A stretch of 64,000 nucleotides of DNA from Streptomyces sp. NBC_01268 (GCF_036240795.1 NZ_CP108454.1:6260001-6324000), one strand, 5' to 3'. Positions 26,418-35,167 are shown, counted from the first letter of the stretch. The notes: generated by a model from the letters alone, not told the origin. Program-made: numbers and translations.

Positions 26418-26714
26418 ATGGCAACGGATTACGACACCCCACGCAAGACCGACGACGACGTCGACTCGGACAGCCTTGAAGAACTGAAGGCCCGCCGGAA
26501 CGACAAGTCGACCTCGACCGTCGACGTCGACGAGTTCGAGGCCGCCGAAGGCCTGGAGCTTCCCGGCGCGGACCTCTCGAACGAAGAGCTGGCCGTCCGG
26601 GTCCTGCCCAAGCAGGCCGACGAGTTCACCTGCATGAGCTGCTTCCTCGTGCACCACCGCAGCCAGCTGGCTCGGGAGAAGAACGGTCAGCCGATCTGCC
26701 GCGACTGCGACTGA
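26418..26714 (+). CDS. DUF4193 family protein
   Basis: A 98-residue, very acidic protein. The N-terminal half is charged (DTPRKTDDDVDSDSLEELKA); the C-terminus has two cysteine pairs (FTCMSCFLVHH and ICRDCD), a likely small zinc ribbon. The ATG at 26418 follows GGGGGAGAG. The family is universal in actinomycetes and often strongly expressed; the biochemical role is not known to me. A 396-bp leader without a gene precedes it, and the next gene starts 12 bases after it, probably in the same transcript. Confidence 0.88.
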   Translation: MATDYDTPRKTDDDVDSDSLEELKARRNDKSTSTVDVDEFEAAEGLELPGADLSNEELAVRVLPKQADEFTCMSCFLVHHRSQLAREKNGQPICRDCD

Positions 26715-26726
26715 GATCGGTCGACC

Positions 26727-27725
26727 GTGGCAGGCGACACACCGTCTTGGAAACGGCGGCTCCGGCTTCCTGGCAAGCCGGGGGCGTACCGGGGCGGCTC
26801 AGGCCCGGTGGAGGACGTCCAGCAGGGCTCCTCGGCCGAGCACTCCGCCCCCCTGCCCACTTCTGGCGCACGTGACGACGGGCGAGGCCCCACGGCCTCG
26901 CTCGAAGCCGCGGAGGCGCCGCACCAGAGCGACCGGCCCCCCGTGCCGCCCGGACAGGACGACGGGGTCAAGCGGGGCGCTCTGCGGCGCGTCACCGACC
27001 CCGCACGTCTGGGGCTGGCCCACGTCAAGCTGGACCGTGCCCGCATCGAAGCCGTTCGGCGCGGTGTGAAGCGCGGCGGCCAGGGCGCCAAGGCCGGCGT
27101 CGGCTACCTCGCCGACCGGGTCATCGAACTCGCGCCCCGGGTTCCCGTCCGGGACCTGGCGACGCTGCGCCGGCACTTCCCCGGGCTCGGACCCGAGGAG
27201 ATCGCCGACAAGCTGGTCGCCGGCGCGTCCAGCGCCAGCGCCACCCTCGGCGCCGGCATCGGCGCCGCGGCCATGCTGCCGGTGCCGCCCGCGATGCCCG
27301 CCGAGCTCGCCACCGAGATCACCGGCGTGGCCGCCATCGAGCTGAAGCTCATCGCCGAGCTGCACGAGGTCTACGGCCTGCGCCCGCCCGGCACGCTCAC
27401 CCAGCGCTCGACCGCCTACCTGACCTCCTGGGCCGAGGAACGCGGCATCGACCCCACCAAGCCCACCACCGTGAACGCGGCCCTCGGCGGGCAGCTCAAG
27501 CGCGAACTGCGCCAGCAGATCACCAAGCGCCTGGTGCGCAACCTGCCGAACCTCACCCCGTTCATGGTCGGCGCGGCCGTCGGCGCGGTCATGAACCGGC
27601 GCGACACCAGAAAGCTCGCCGCGCACATCCGCAAGGACCTGCGCGGCCGCCAGGTCCCCTGGGACGCCCTCCCGGCCCTGCCCCCGCTGGAGCAGCCGGA
27701 GAACCCCAAGGAGATCGACTTCTAG
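26727..27725 (+). CDS. Hypothetical protein, possibly EcsC-like
   Basis: A 332-residue protein with a disordered, charged N-terminus (about 1-85). A helical region then runs to the end, including glycine/alanine-rich stretches (LVAGASSASATLGAGIGAAA, FMVGAAVGAVMNRRDTRKLA) that could associate with membrane. Helices such as LATEITGVAAIELKLIAELH recall EcsC-family proteins, but I cannot confirm this. GTG 26727 lies 12 bases after the DUF4193 stop. Its TAG shares the CTAG tetramer with the stop of the convergent DUF3093 gene. Confidence 0.7.
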   Translation: MAGDTPSWKRRLRLPGKPGAYRGGSGPVEDVQQGSSAEHSAPLPTSGARDDGRGPTASLEAAEAPHQSDRPPVPPGQDDGVKRGALRRVTDPARLGLAHVKLDRARIEAVRRGVKRGGQGAKAGVGYLADRVIELAPRVPVRDLATLRRHFPGLGPEEIADKLVAGASSASATLGAGIGAAAMLPVPPAMPAELATEITGVAAIELKLIAELHEVYGLRPPGTLTQRSTAYLTSWAEERGIDPTKPTTVNAALGGQLKRELRQQITKRLVRNLPNLTPFMVGAAVGAVMNRRDTRKLAAHIRKDLRGRQVPWDALPALPPLEQPENPKEIDF

Positions 27726-28231
27726 GCCTCCTGCGCCTCCGGGGCCCCCGCGGCCTCCCGGGCCTCGCCCCGGGCGGCCTCCAGGGCCGCCACGAGCCCC
27801 TCGGGGTCACGGGTGGACAGGTAGACGTACGGCGTCGGGTCCGCCGGGTCCGTGACCTCGATCCGCAGCGCCGTCCCGACGTAGCTGCGCATCAGCATGA
27901 ACGCGCGCGGATCCGCCTTGTACGTGCGCCAGGCGCGTGCCTCCTCGGCGTCCAGGACCTCGGACGTTCCCAGCGCCGACACCGGGATGCGCGCGTCCCC
28001 GGCGACCAGCGAGCCGGCCACCACCCGGATCCGGGCCGACCCGTACGAGGACACCGCCACCGCGGCCAGCGCCCCCGCCGCGATCAGACCGCCCAGCGTC
28101 GGGACCGTACCCATGGGGAACGCGATCAGACCGCCGGAGATCCCGAGCAGGGCGACGATGACCCACCAGGAACGGGGCGCGGTGAGGCGCTCGTCGAAGC
28201 TGGGTGCGGGGGAGTGTGCGGAAGGCTGCAT
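27722..28231 (-). CDS. DUF3093 family membrane protein
   Basis: A 169-residue protein with two adjacent membrane helices near the N-terminus (WWVIVALLGISGGLIAFPMG, GGLIAAGALAAVAVSSYG). A beta-rich cytoplasmic or outer domain follows (RIRVVAGSLVAGDARIPVSA, LRIEVTDPADPTPYVYLSTR), then an Ala/Glu tail. This matches actinobacterial DUF3093. ATG 28231 is favoured over the upstream in-frame start because the helices then sit at the usual distance. It overlaps the convergent gene by four bases at CTAG. Confidence 0.85.
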   Translation of the reverse strand: MQPSAHSPAPSFDERLTAPRSWWVIVALLGISGGLIAFPMGTVPTLGGLIAAGALAAVAVSSYGSARIRVVAGSLVAGDARIPVSALGTSEVLDAEEARAWRTYKADPRAFMLMRSYVGTALRIEVTDPADPTPYVYLSTRDPEGLVAALEAARGEAREAAGAPEAQEA

Positions 28232-28275
28232 GCCTCCCAGCTTGGCACGGCGCGACCGGCGCCCGGCCGCGCGGG

Positions 28276-28281
28276 TAAGGT
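28276..28281 (+). promoter_or_regulatory. Probable -10 box, leaderless start of the thioesterase gene
   Basis: TAAGGT ends 8 bases before GTG 28290 with no ribosome site between; a leaderless transcript is likely. Confidence 0.4.
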
Positions 28282-28289
28282 CTGCGCCT

Positions 28290-28874
28290 GTGACTGGAAC
28301 ATCTGCCGCTCTCACCCCGCCGGCCGACGCCATACCGCCGGTACGCCACCCGGACGCGCCCGCCCCCGGCGAGCTGCTCGGCGCGCACTACGCGCAGTGC
28401 TTCGGCTGCGGCGGCGGACAGCCCCACGGCCTGCACCTGGAGGCGCGCGCGGGCGAGGGCGTGACCGTCACGGCCGAGTTCACGGTGACCCCCGACCACC
28501 AGGGCGCCCCCGGTCTCGCGCACGGCGGCGTGCTCGCCACCGCGCTCGACGAGACCCTCGGCTCCCTGAACTGGCTGCTGCGGGTCATCGCGGTCACCGG
28601 CCGCCTGGAGACCGACTTCGCCCGGCCCGTTCCGGTCGGCACCGTGCTCCACCTGGCGGCCGAGGTCACCGCGGTGCGCGGCCGCAAGATCTACTCGACC
28701 GCCGTCGGCCGGATCGGCGGGCCCGAGGGGCCCGTCGCCGTCCGCGCCGACGCCCTCTTCATTGAGGTGAAGGTCGACCACTTCATCGACAACGGCCGCC
28801 CGGAGGAGATCCAGGCAGCCATGTCCGACCCCGACCAGGTCCGGCGCGCCCGCGCCTTCGAGGTGAACCCCTGA
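28290..28874 (+). CDS. PaaI family hot-dog thioesterase
   Basis: A 194-residue cytoplasmic acyl-CoA thioesterase. It has a hot-dog fold with the active-site helix HQGAPGLAHGGVLATALDET, where the Asp of ALDE and the HGG turn are typical of PaaI/4HBT enzymes. An N-terminal CFGCGGGQPHGL segment is shared by a subset of actinobacterial members. GTG 28290 fits the nearby -10 box. It overlaps dut by one base (TGATG) and so begins an operon with dut and the DUF3710 gene. The acyl substrate is unknown. Confidence 0.87.
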   Translation: MTGTSAALTPPADAIPPVRHPDAPAPGELLGAHYAQCFGCGGGQPHGLHLEARAGEGVTVTAEFTVTPDHQGAPGLAHGGVLATALDETLGSLNWLLRVIAVTGRLETDFARPVPVGTVLHLAAEVTAVRGRKIYSTAVGRIGGPEGPVAVRADALFIEVKVDHFIDNGRPEEIQAAMSDPDQVRRARAFEVNP

Positions 28875-29386
28875 TGCGCAATCCCGTCGACGTACTCATC
28901 CGCCGCGTGGACCCCGAGGTGCCGATCCCGGCCTACGGGCACCCCGGCGACGCCGGAGCCGATCTGGTGACCACCGAGGCCGCCGTGCTGGCCCCGGGCG
29001 AGCGGGCCGTGCTGCCCACCGGAGTCTCCATCGCGCTGCCCGACGGCTACGCCGCCTTCGTCCACCCCCGCTCCGGCCTCGCCGCACGCTGCGGCGTCGC
29101 GCTCGTGAATGCCCCGGGGACGGTCGATGCCGGGTACCGTGGAGAGATCAAAGTGATCGTGGTCAATCTGGACCCGCGCGAGAGCGTGCGGTTCGAGCGA
29201 TTCGACCGGATTGCCCAACTGGTCGTCCAGCAGGTCGAGAAGGTGCGCTTCCACGAGGTGGCGGAGCTTCCCGGCTCGGCGCGGGCCGAGGGGGGCTTCG
29301 GGTCCACCGGCGGTCATGCCGCCGTGGACGGCACTACGGGTGGGAATCGATACGCTTCGGTCGTATCCGACCGGGAAGGACAGTGA
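28874..29386 (+). CDS. dut: Deoxyuridine triphosphatase (dUTPase)
   Basis: A 170-residue trimeric dUTPase that hydrolyses dUTP to dUMP and pyrophosphate. The five family motifs are present: GDAGADL (I), HPRSGLAAR (II), GTVDAGYRGEIKV (III, uracil-binding with catalytic Asp and Tyr), RFDRIAQLVVQ (IV) and AEGGFGSTGGH (V, the P-loop-like arm). The length is normal; the tail beyond motif V is variable. Coupled to the thioesterase upstream and one base from the DUF3710 gene downstream. Confidence 0.96.
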   Translation: MRNPVDVLIRRVDPEVPIPAYGHPGDAGADLVTTEAAVLAPGERAVLPTGVSIALPDGYAAFVHPRSGLAARCGVALVNAPGTVDAGYRGEIKVIVVNLDPRESVRFERFDRIAQLVVQQVEKVRFHEVAELPGSARAEGGFGSTGGHAAVDGTTGGNRYASVVSDREGQ

Positions 29387-29387
29387 C

Positions 29388-30146
29388 GTGTTCGGACGTC
29401 GCAAGAAGAGCGGTGCCGCTGAGGACGCAGCGGGCGAGGCCGAGCAGGTCGTCGACGCGGTGGACGGCGAGGACGCGGCCGCGCCGCGCCGGGTGAACCT
29501 TCCGCCGGCGCCCCGGCCCGACGGTCCCTGGGACATCTCCGAGGTCACCACGCCCGAAGAGGGCCGGGTCGACCTGGGCGGCATCTTCGTGCCCGGAGTC
29601 GAGGGTATGGAGCTGCGCGTGGAGGTGGCCGGCGACGCGATCGTCGCGGCCACCGTGGTCCTGCGCGACAGCGCCGTGCAGCTCCAGGCGTTCGCCGCTC
29701 CGAAGAAGGAAGGCATCTGGGGCGAGGTCCGCGACGAGATCGCCGGCGGCATCACCCAGCAGGGCGGTGTCATCGACGAGGTCGAGGGCCCGCTGGGCTG
29801 GGAGCTGCGCGCCCAGGTCCCCGTACAGCTTCCGGACGGCAACCGCGGCGTGCAGCTCGTGCGCTTCGTGGGCGTCGACGGACCGCGCTGGTTCCTGCGC
29901 GGCGTGATCTCCGGCCAGGGCGCGGTGCAGCCCGAGGCCGCCGGTCTGCTGGAGCAGATCGTCCGGGACACCGTGGTCGTCCGCGGCGAGGGCCCGATGG
30001 CCCCGCGCGACCCGATCGTCCTCAAGCTGCCGAACGACGCGCAGATGGTGCCGGACGGCGTGCAGCAGGACGACCAGGCCGGCTCCCGGTTCTCCGGCGG
30101 CATGGGCCAGCTGCAGCGCGGCCCGGAGATCTCCGAGATCCGCTGA
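29388..30146 (+). CDS. DUF3710 family protein
   Basis: A 252-residue soluble protein of unknown function, conserved beside dut in actinomycetes. It starts MFGRRKKSGAAEDAAGEAEQ and has a charged N-terminus to about residue 45. An alpha/beta domain follows (VPGVEGMELRVEVAGDAIVA, LQAFAAPKKEGIWGEVRDEI, VRFVGVDGPRWFLRGVISGQ). GTG 29388 lies one base after the dut stop. It ends the operon at a GC-rich hairpin. Confidence 0.87.
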   Translation: MFGRRKKSGAAEDAAGEAEQVVDAVDGEDAAAPRRVNLPPAPRPDGPWDISEVTTPEEGRVDLGGIFVPGVEGMELRVEVAGDAIVAATVVLRDSAVQLQAFAAPKKEGIWGEVRDEIAGGITQQGGVIDEVEGPLGWELRAQVPVQLPDGNRGVQLVRFVGVDGPRWFLRGVISGQGAVQPEAAGLLEQIVRDTVVVRGEGPMAPRDPIVLKLPNDAQMVPDGVQQDDQAGSRFSGGMGQLQRGPEISEIR

Positions 30147-30183
30147 CCTGCCGTACCTGCCGTACCTGCCAGGACGGCCATGG

Positions 30184-30240
30184 GTGGGCCGTGCCCTCCC
30201 CTCCCCCGCTCGCGCCGGGGCAGGGAAGGGCACGGCCCAC
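30184..30240 (+). terminator. Terminator after the dut operon
   Basis: 14-bp arms (GTGGGCCGTGCCCT and complement) enclosing a GC-rich loop that can extend the stem. Just before it is a triple TGCCGTACC-like tandem repeat at about 30148-30176. Confidence 0.75.
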
Positions 30241-30405
30241 TCGTCTTGATCCACCGGCCCCCGGGCGGCCTGCCCGGCCGGTCTGCGAACGGCCTGCCAG
30301 GCGCCGCGGTCGGCGTCCACAGGCCGGTTGTCCACAGGCCTGGCCCCCGCCCCCGTGCTCGGACCATACTGACGGCGCACACGTTCGATCGAGGGGGGCA
30401 CCACG

Positions 30406-31134
30406 GTGAGTGAGAGCAACGCGCGGACCGGCACGGCCGTGATCGAGGACCCGGCCGGCACGCCGATGGTCCGGATCGAGAACCTGAAGCGGTCGTACGG
30501 CACGGGCGCCGCGGCCGTGCACGCCCTGCGCGGGGTCTCCTTCGACATCCCGCGCGGCGAGCTGGTCGCCCTCAAGGGCCGCTCCGGATCCGGCAAGACC
30601 ACCCTGCTCAACCTCGTCGGCGGCCTCGACAGCGCGGACGAGGGACGCATCGTCATCGACGGCACCGATCTCGCCGGGCTCGGCGAGGAAGGCCTCCTGG
30701 AGCTGCGCCGCGACCGGATCGGATTCATCTTCCAGTCCTTCGGACTCATACCGATCCTGACCGCCGCCGAGAACGTCGGCGTGCCGATGCGGCTGCGCAA
30801 GGCCGACCCGAAGGAGCGCGAGGAGCGGGTCGCCCTGCTGCTCGCCCTGGTGGGGCTCGGCGACCACGCCGCCCAGCGCCCGGGAGAGCTCTCCGGCGGT
30901 CAGCAGCAGCGCGTCGCCATCGCCCGCGCCCTGGCCAACCGGCCGGCCCTGCTGATCGCCGACGAGCCGACCGGACAGCTCGACGCCGAGACGGGCCTCG
31001 CGGTCATGGAGCTGCTGCGGGCCGTCGTGCGCAGCGAGGGCTGCACGGCCCTCGTCGCCACCCACGACTCCCAGCTGCTCGGCCTGGCCGACCGGGTGCT
31101 GGAGCTCCGCGACGGCGAGATCATCGAGCACTGA
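30406..31134 (+). CDS. ABC transporter ATP-binding protein (MacB/LolD-like)
   Basis: A 242-residue ABC ATPase. Walker A is KGRSGSGKTTLLNLVGG, the Q-loop is IGFIFQSFGLIP, the signature is LSGGQQQRVAIARAL, Walker B is LLIADEPTGQLD, and the H-loop is ALVATHDSQLL. The EPTGQLD form and insert length match the MacB/FtsE/LolD export-type ATPases, which act with FtsX-like permeases. No permease gene lies on either side (dut operon left, kdpD right), so its partner is encoded elsewhere or lost. GTG 30406 follows GAGGGGGGCACCACG. Confidence 0.93.
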   Translation: MSESNARTGTAVIEDPAGTPMVRIENLKRSYGTGAAAVHALRGVSFDIPRGELVALKGRSGSGKTTLLNLVGGLDSADEGRIVIDGTDLAGLGEEGLLELRRDRIGFIFQSFGLIPILTAAENVGVPMRLRKADPKEREERVALLLALVGLGDHAAQRPGELSGGQQQRVAIARALANRPALLIADEPTGQLDAETGLAVMELLRAVVRSEGCTALVATHDSQLLGLADRVLELRDGEIIEH

Positions 31135-31216
31135 GGGGCGTCAGGATCACGTCAATACGGCGCTGACCTCCCACAGCCGTGCGGAATGTCCGTTTGGCTG
31201 GACGTAAGGTCGAGCC

Positions 31217-33766
31217 ATGGGACGCGGCAAGCTACGGATCTACCTGGGGGCGGCGCCGGGCGTCGGGAAGACGTACGCGATGCTCTCCGAGGGGCATCGG
31301 CGCGTGGAGCGCGGCACGGACTGCGTCGTCGCGTTCGTGGAGCACCACGACCGGCCGCGCACCGAGGTGATGCTCCACGGGCTGGAGCAGGTGCCGCGCC
31401 AGGAGATCGAGTACCGGGGCGCCACGTTCCCGGAGATGGACATAGACGCCGTCCTCACCCGCGGGCCCGCCGTCGCCCTGGTGGACGAGCTCGCCCACAC
31501 CAACGTGCCCGGCTCCCGCAATCCCAAGCGGTGGCAGGACGTGGAGGAGCTGCTGGCGGCGGGCATCGACGTCGTGTCCACCGTCAACATCCAGCACCTG
31601 GAGTCGCTCGGCGACGTGGTCGAGTCGATCACGGGGGTGCGGCAGCGGGAGACGGTGCCGGACGAGGTGGTGCGGCGCGCCGACCAGATAGAGCTGGTGG
31701 ACATGTCGCCGCAGGCCCTGCGGCGACGCATGGCGCACGGCAACGTCTACAAGCCCGACAAGGTCGACGCGGCCCTGTCGAACTACTTCCGGCCGGGCAA
31801 CCTCACCGCGCTGCGCGAGCTGGCGCTGCTGTGGACCGCCGACCGCGTCGACGAGTACCTGCGCCAGTACCGCGGCGAGCACGACATCCAGTCCACCTGG
31901 CAGGCCCGCGAACGGATCGTCGTCGGCCTCACCGGCGGGCCCGAGGGGCGCACCCTCATCCGGCGGGCCACACGGCTCGCGGAGAAGGGCGCCGGCGGCG
32001 AGGTCCTCGCCGTGTACATCTCGCGCAGCGACGGCCTGACCTCCGCCTCACCGAAGGAGCTCGCGGTCCAGCGCACCCTCGTCGAGGACCTGGGCGGCAC
32101 GTTCCACCACGTCATAGGCGACGACATCCCCTCGGCGCTGCTGTCGTTCGCGCGGGGTGTCAACGCCACCCAGATCGTGCTCGGCTCCAGCCGCCGCCGC
32201 TCCTGGCAGTACGTCCTGGGCCCCGGCGTCGGCCAGACCGTCGCCCGGGACTCCGGCCCCGACCTCGACGTCCACATCGTCACCCACGAGAGCGCTGCCC
32301 AGGGCCGCGGCCTGCCCGTCGCCCGCGGTGCCCGGCTCGGCCGTGCCCGGATCGTCTGGGGCTGGATCGTCGGGGTCGGCGGCCCCCTGCTCCTCGCCCT
32401 CCTGCTCACCCATGTCGACGCGGACCTCGGCCTCGCCAACGACATGCTGCTCTTCCTGGCCCTGACCGTCGCCGCCGCCCTGCTCGGCGGCCTCTTTCCC
32501 GCCCTCGCCTCCGCGGCCCTGGGGTCCCTGCTCCTCAACTGGTTCTTCACCCCGCCGCTGCACCGGCTGACCATCGCCGACCCGAAGAACATCGTGGCCA
32601 TCGCCGTCTTCTTCGGCGTCGGCGTGTCCGTCGCCTCCGTGGTCGACCTGGCAGCCCGCCGCACCCATCAGGCGGCCCGGCTGCGCGCCGAGTCCGAGGT
32701 CCTCTCGTACCTGGCCGGCAGCGTCCTGCGCGGCGAGACCAGCCTGGAGGCGCTGCTCGAACGGGTCCGCGAGACCTTCTCCATGGAGTCCGTCGCCCTC
32801 CTGGAGCGCACCGGCGACCTCGAACCGTGGACCTGCGCGGCCACGGTCGGCGCGCGACCGGTGGCCCGGCCCGAGGACGCGGACGTCGACATGCCGGTCG
32901 GCGACCACCTGGCGCTCGCCCTGACCGGACGGGTGCTGCCCGCCGAGGACCGACGGGTGCTCGGCGCCTTCGCCGCCCAGGCCGCCGTCGTCCTCGACCG
33001 CCAGCGCCTCGTCGACCAGGCGGAGGAGGCCCGCAAGCTGGCCGAGGGCAACAAGATCCGCACCTCGCTGCTCGCCGCCGTCAGCCACGACCTGCGCACC
33101 CCGCTCGCGGGCATCAAGGCCTCGGTGTCCTCGCTGCGCTCCGACGACGTCGAGTGGTCCGAGGAGGACCAGGCCCTGCTCCTGGAGGGCATCGAGGAAG
33201 GCGCCGACCGCCTCGACCACCTGGTCGGCAACCTCCTGGACATGTCCCGGCTCCAGACCGGCACGGTCACCCCGCTCATCCGCTCCACCGACCTCGACGA
33301 GGTCGTGCCGATGGCCCTCGGCGGCGTCCCCGACGGCAGCGTCGAGCTCGACATCCCCGAGACCCTCCCGATGGTCGCCGTCGACCGGGGCCTCCTGGAG
33401 CGGGCCGTGGCCAACATCGTCGAGAACGCGGTCAAGTACAGCCCCGACGGCGTCCCGGTCGCCGTCGGAGCCAGCGTCCTCGGCCAGCGCCTCGAACTGC
33501 GCGTGACGGACCGGGGCCCCGGCGTCCCGGAGGAGGCCAAGGACGGCATATTCGAGCCCTTCCAGCGCTTCGGCGACGCCCCGCGCGGCGCCGGCGTGGG
33601 CCTCGGCCTCGCGGTCGCCCGCGGCTTCGTCGAGGCCATGGGCGGCACCCTCACCGCCGAGGACACCCCGGGCGGCGGGCTGACGATGGTCCTCACCCTG
33701 AGGACCGCGGGGCCCCCGCCCCCGGACACCACCGCCCCCGCGATGACGGCGCACATCATGACCTGA
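31217..33766 (+). CDS. kdpD: Potassium-sensing histidine kinase KdpD
   Basis: An 849-residue sensor kinase. The N-terminal KdpD domain has Walker A-like GAAPGVGKTY (residues 11-20) and a Walker B-like ALVDELAHTNVPGS. A USP domain follows (about 235-370, VLGSSRRRSWQYVLGPGVGQ), which binds c-di-AMP in some Gram-positive KdpD proteins. Four close membrane helices at about 380-480 and a GAF-like domain precede the kinase core, with phospho-acceptor H624 (AVSHDLRTPLAG) and ATPase motifs VENAVKYS and GVGLGLAVARGF. Normal E. coli length is 894. kdpE follows after a repeat-rich 275-bp gap; kdpFABC is not in the window. Confidence 0.95.
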   Translation: MGRGKLRIYLGAAPGVGKTYAMLSEGHRRVERGTDCVVAFVEHHDRPRTEVMLHGLEQVPRQEIEYRGATFPEMDIDAVLTRGPAVALVDELAHTNVPGSRNPKRWQDVEELLAAGIDVVSTVNIQHLESLGDVVESITGVRQRETVPDEVVRRADQIELVDMSPQALRRRMAHGNVYKPDKVDAALSNYFRPGNLTALRELALLWTADRVDEYLRQYRGEHDIQSTWQARERIVVGLTGGPEGRTLIRRATRLAEKGAGGEVLAVYISRSDGLTSASPKELAVQRTLVEDLGGTFHHVIGDDIPSALLSFARGVNATQIVLGSSRRRSWQYVLGPGVGQTVARDSGPDLDVHIVTHESAAQGRGLPVARGARLGRARIVWGWIVGVGGPLLLALLLTHVDADLGLANDMLLFLALTVAAALLGGLFPALASAALGSLLLNWFFTPPLHRLTIADPKNIVAIAVFFGVGVSVASVVDLAARRTHQAARLRAESEVLSYLAGSVLRGETSLEALLERVRETFSMESVALLERTGDLEPWTCAATVGARPVARPEDADVDMPVGDHLALALTGRVLPAEDRRVLGAFAAQAAVVLDRQRLVDQAEEARKLAEGNKIRTSLLAAVSHDLRTPLAGIKASVSSLRSDDVEWSEEDQALLLEGIEEGADRLDHLVGNLLDMSRLQTGTVTPLIRSTDLDEVVPMALGGVPDGSVELDIPETLPMVAVDRGLLERAVANIVENAVKYSPDGVPVAVGASVLGQRLELRVTDRGPGVPEEAKDGIFEPFQRFGDAPRGAGVGLGLAVARGFVEAMGGTLTAEDTPGGGLTMVLTLRTAGPPPPDTTAPAMTAHIMT

Positions 33767-33841
33767 CCAGGGGCCAGGGGCCAGGGGCCAGGGGCCAGGG
33801 ACCAGGGACCAGGGACCAGGGGCCTGGGGCCTGGGGCCAGG
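33767..33841. repeat. Heptamer tandem repeat (CCAGGGG)n after kdpD
   Basis: About eleven 7-base units run in order: CCAGGGG four times, CCAGGGA three times, CCAGGGG once, CCTGGGG twice, then CCAGGAA. It begins at the kdpD stop codon. Confidence 0.9.
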
Positions 33842-33923
33842 AACGAGCCCCACCTCGCGCCCCGTACGCCCTCCGCAGCCCCGTGTGACGACGCCGAACC
33901 CTCCCCGCGGTCCTACCGCCCCA

Positions 33924-33989
33924 CCCGTACCTGCCCGTAGTACCTGCCCGTAGTACCTGCCCGTAGTACCTGCCCGTACCTGCCCGTAT
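33924..33989. repeat. Tandem CCCGTAGTACCTG repeats ahead of kdpE
   Basis: Units of CCCGTA(GTA)CCTG follow each other: a 10-base unit, three 13-base units and a 10-base unit. A CCGCACTCCGT doublet follows at 33993-34015, and kdpE begins at 34042. Confidence 0.88.
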
Positions 33990-34041
33990 CTCTCCGCACT
34001 CCGTCCGCACTCCGTACCAACGACAAGGAAGGCCCCTCTTC

Positions 34042-34731
34042 ATGACCCGGGTCCTGGTGGTCGACGACGAGCCTCAGATCGTCCGCGCCCTGGTGATCAA
34101 CCTCAAGGCGCGCAAGTACGAGGTCGACGCGGCCCCCGACGGCGCCACCGCCCTCCGGCTCGCCGCCGAGCGCCATCCCGACGTCGTCGTCCTCGACCTC
34201 GGGCTGCCCGACATGGACGGCGTCGAGGTCATCAAGGGCCTGCGCGGCTGGACCCGGGTGCCGATTCTGGTGCTCTCCGCTCGCCAGACCTCCGACGAGA
34301 AGGTCGAGGCGCTCGACGCGGGCGCCGACGACTACGTCACCAAGCCCTTCGGCATGGACGAGCTGCTCGCCCGGCTGCGCGCGGCGGTCCGCAGGGCCGA
34401 GCCGGTCGGCGGCGGTGGCGAGGACGGCGTCGTGGTCGTCGAGACCCAGGGCTTCACGGTCGACCTCGCCGCCAAGAAGGTCCACCGCGACGGCAAGGAC
34501 GTCCGGCTCACCCCGACCGAGTGGCACCTCCTGGAGGTCCTGGTCCGCAACAGCGGCCGCCTGGTCAGCCAGAAGCAGCTGCTCCAGGAGGTCTGGGGAC
34601 CCTCGTACGGCACCGAGACGAACTATCTGCGGGTCTACATGGCGCAGCTGCGCCGCAAGCTGGAGCAGGACCCTTCGCACCCGAGGCACTTCGTCACCGA
34701 ACCGGGCATGGGTTACCGCTTCGAACACTGA
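34042..34731 (+). CDS. kdpE: OmpR-family response regulator KdpE
   Basis: A 229-residue response regulator, partner of KdpD. Receiver acidic residues are D8/D9 (VLVVDDEPQIV), the phospho-acceptor is D52 (VVLDLGLPDMDG), with Ser in LVLSARQ and Lys in VTKPFGMDEL. The DNA-binding winged helix has LTPTEWHLLEVLVRNSGRLV and the typical YLRVYMAQLRRKLEQD. ATG 34042 follows AAGGAAGG. In other bacteria KdpE drives kdpFABC; its local target here is not visible. The repeat-rich gap from kdpD could hold its own promoter. Confidence 0.94.
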   Translation: MTRVLVVDDEPQIVRALVINLKARKYEVDAAPDGATALRLAAERHPDVVVLDLGLPDMDGVEVIKGLRGWTRVPILVLSARQTSDEKVEALDAGADDYVTKPFGMDELLARLRAAVRRAEPVGGGGEDGVVVVETQGFTVDLAAKKVHRDGKDVRLTPTEWHLLEVLVRNSGRLVSQKQLLQEVWGPSYGTETNYLRVYMAQLRRKLEQDPSHPRHFVTEPGMGYRFEH

Positions 34732-34753
34732 GTTCGGTCTCGGCAGGGGCCGG

Positions 34754-34759
34754 TACGCT
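34754..34759 (+). promoter_or_regulatory. Probable -10 box, leaderless start of the OB-fold gene
   Basis: TACGCT ends 6 bases before ATG 34766, with no ribosome site; a leaderless transcript separate from kdpE is likely. Confidence 0.4.
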
Positions 34760-34765
34760 TTCTGT

Positions 34766-35164
34766 ATGAGTGCTGCACCGCGTACAGAGAAGCCGGCCGG
34801 ACGGTTCCGCCGGATGCTCGACCGCCTGTCCACCTCGCAGGAGGAACTGGAGTCGGTGGAGCTCCAGGAGGACTCCGCCGCCTCGGGGTGCACGCGCATC
34901 TGCGACTGCTCCGACCGCCAGATAGTCAAGGTGACTGGTACGTTGCGGACGGTCACTCTGCGCCCCAGGGCCGGTGTGCCCGCGCTCGAAGCCGAGCTGT
35001 TCGACGGCACGGCGCCACTGGACGTGGTGTGGCTGGGCCGCCGTTCCATCGTCGGCATCGAGCCGGGCCGTAAGTTGATCGCCTCCGGCCGGATCTCCAT
35101 GAGCCACGGCCGGCGGGTCCTCTTCAACCCCAAATACGAGCTCCGACCGCTCGGACAGGAGTAG
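34766..35164 (+). CDS. OB-fold nucleic-acid-binding domain protein
   Basis: A 132-residue protein. A basic N-terminus (PAGRFRRMLDRLSTSQEELE) leads to a three-cysteine cluster (SGCTRICDCSD), then an OB-fold barrel (VKVTGTLRTVTLRPRAGVPA, LDVVWLGRRSIVGIEPGRKL, ISMSHGRRVLFNPKYEL). The fold suggests single-stranded nucleic acid binding; relatives in actinomycetes sit beside DUF3159 genes as here. The gene downstream starts three bases after the stop. No partner protein is obvious. Confidence 0.82.
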   Translation: MSAAPRTEKPAGRFRRMLDRLSTSQEELESVELQEDSAASGCTRICDCSDRQIVKVTGTLRTVTLRPRAGVPALEAELFDGTAPLDVVWLGRRSIVGIEPGRKLIASGRISMSHGRRVLFNPKYELRPLGQE

Positions 35165-35167
35165 CCG

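Noticed and set aside
33767..33989. CRISPR array
   Set aside because: Units are 7-13 bases in direct contact without unique spacers, and no cas genes are present.
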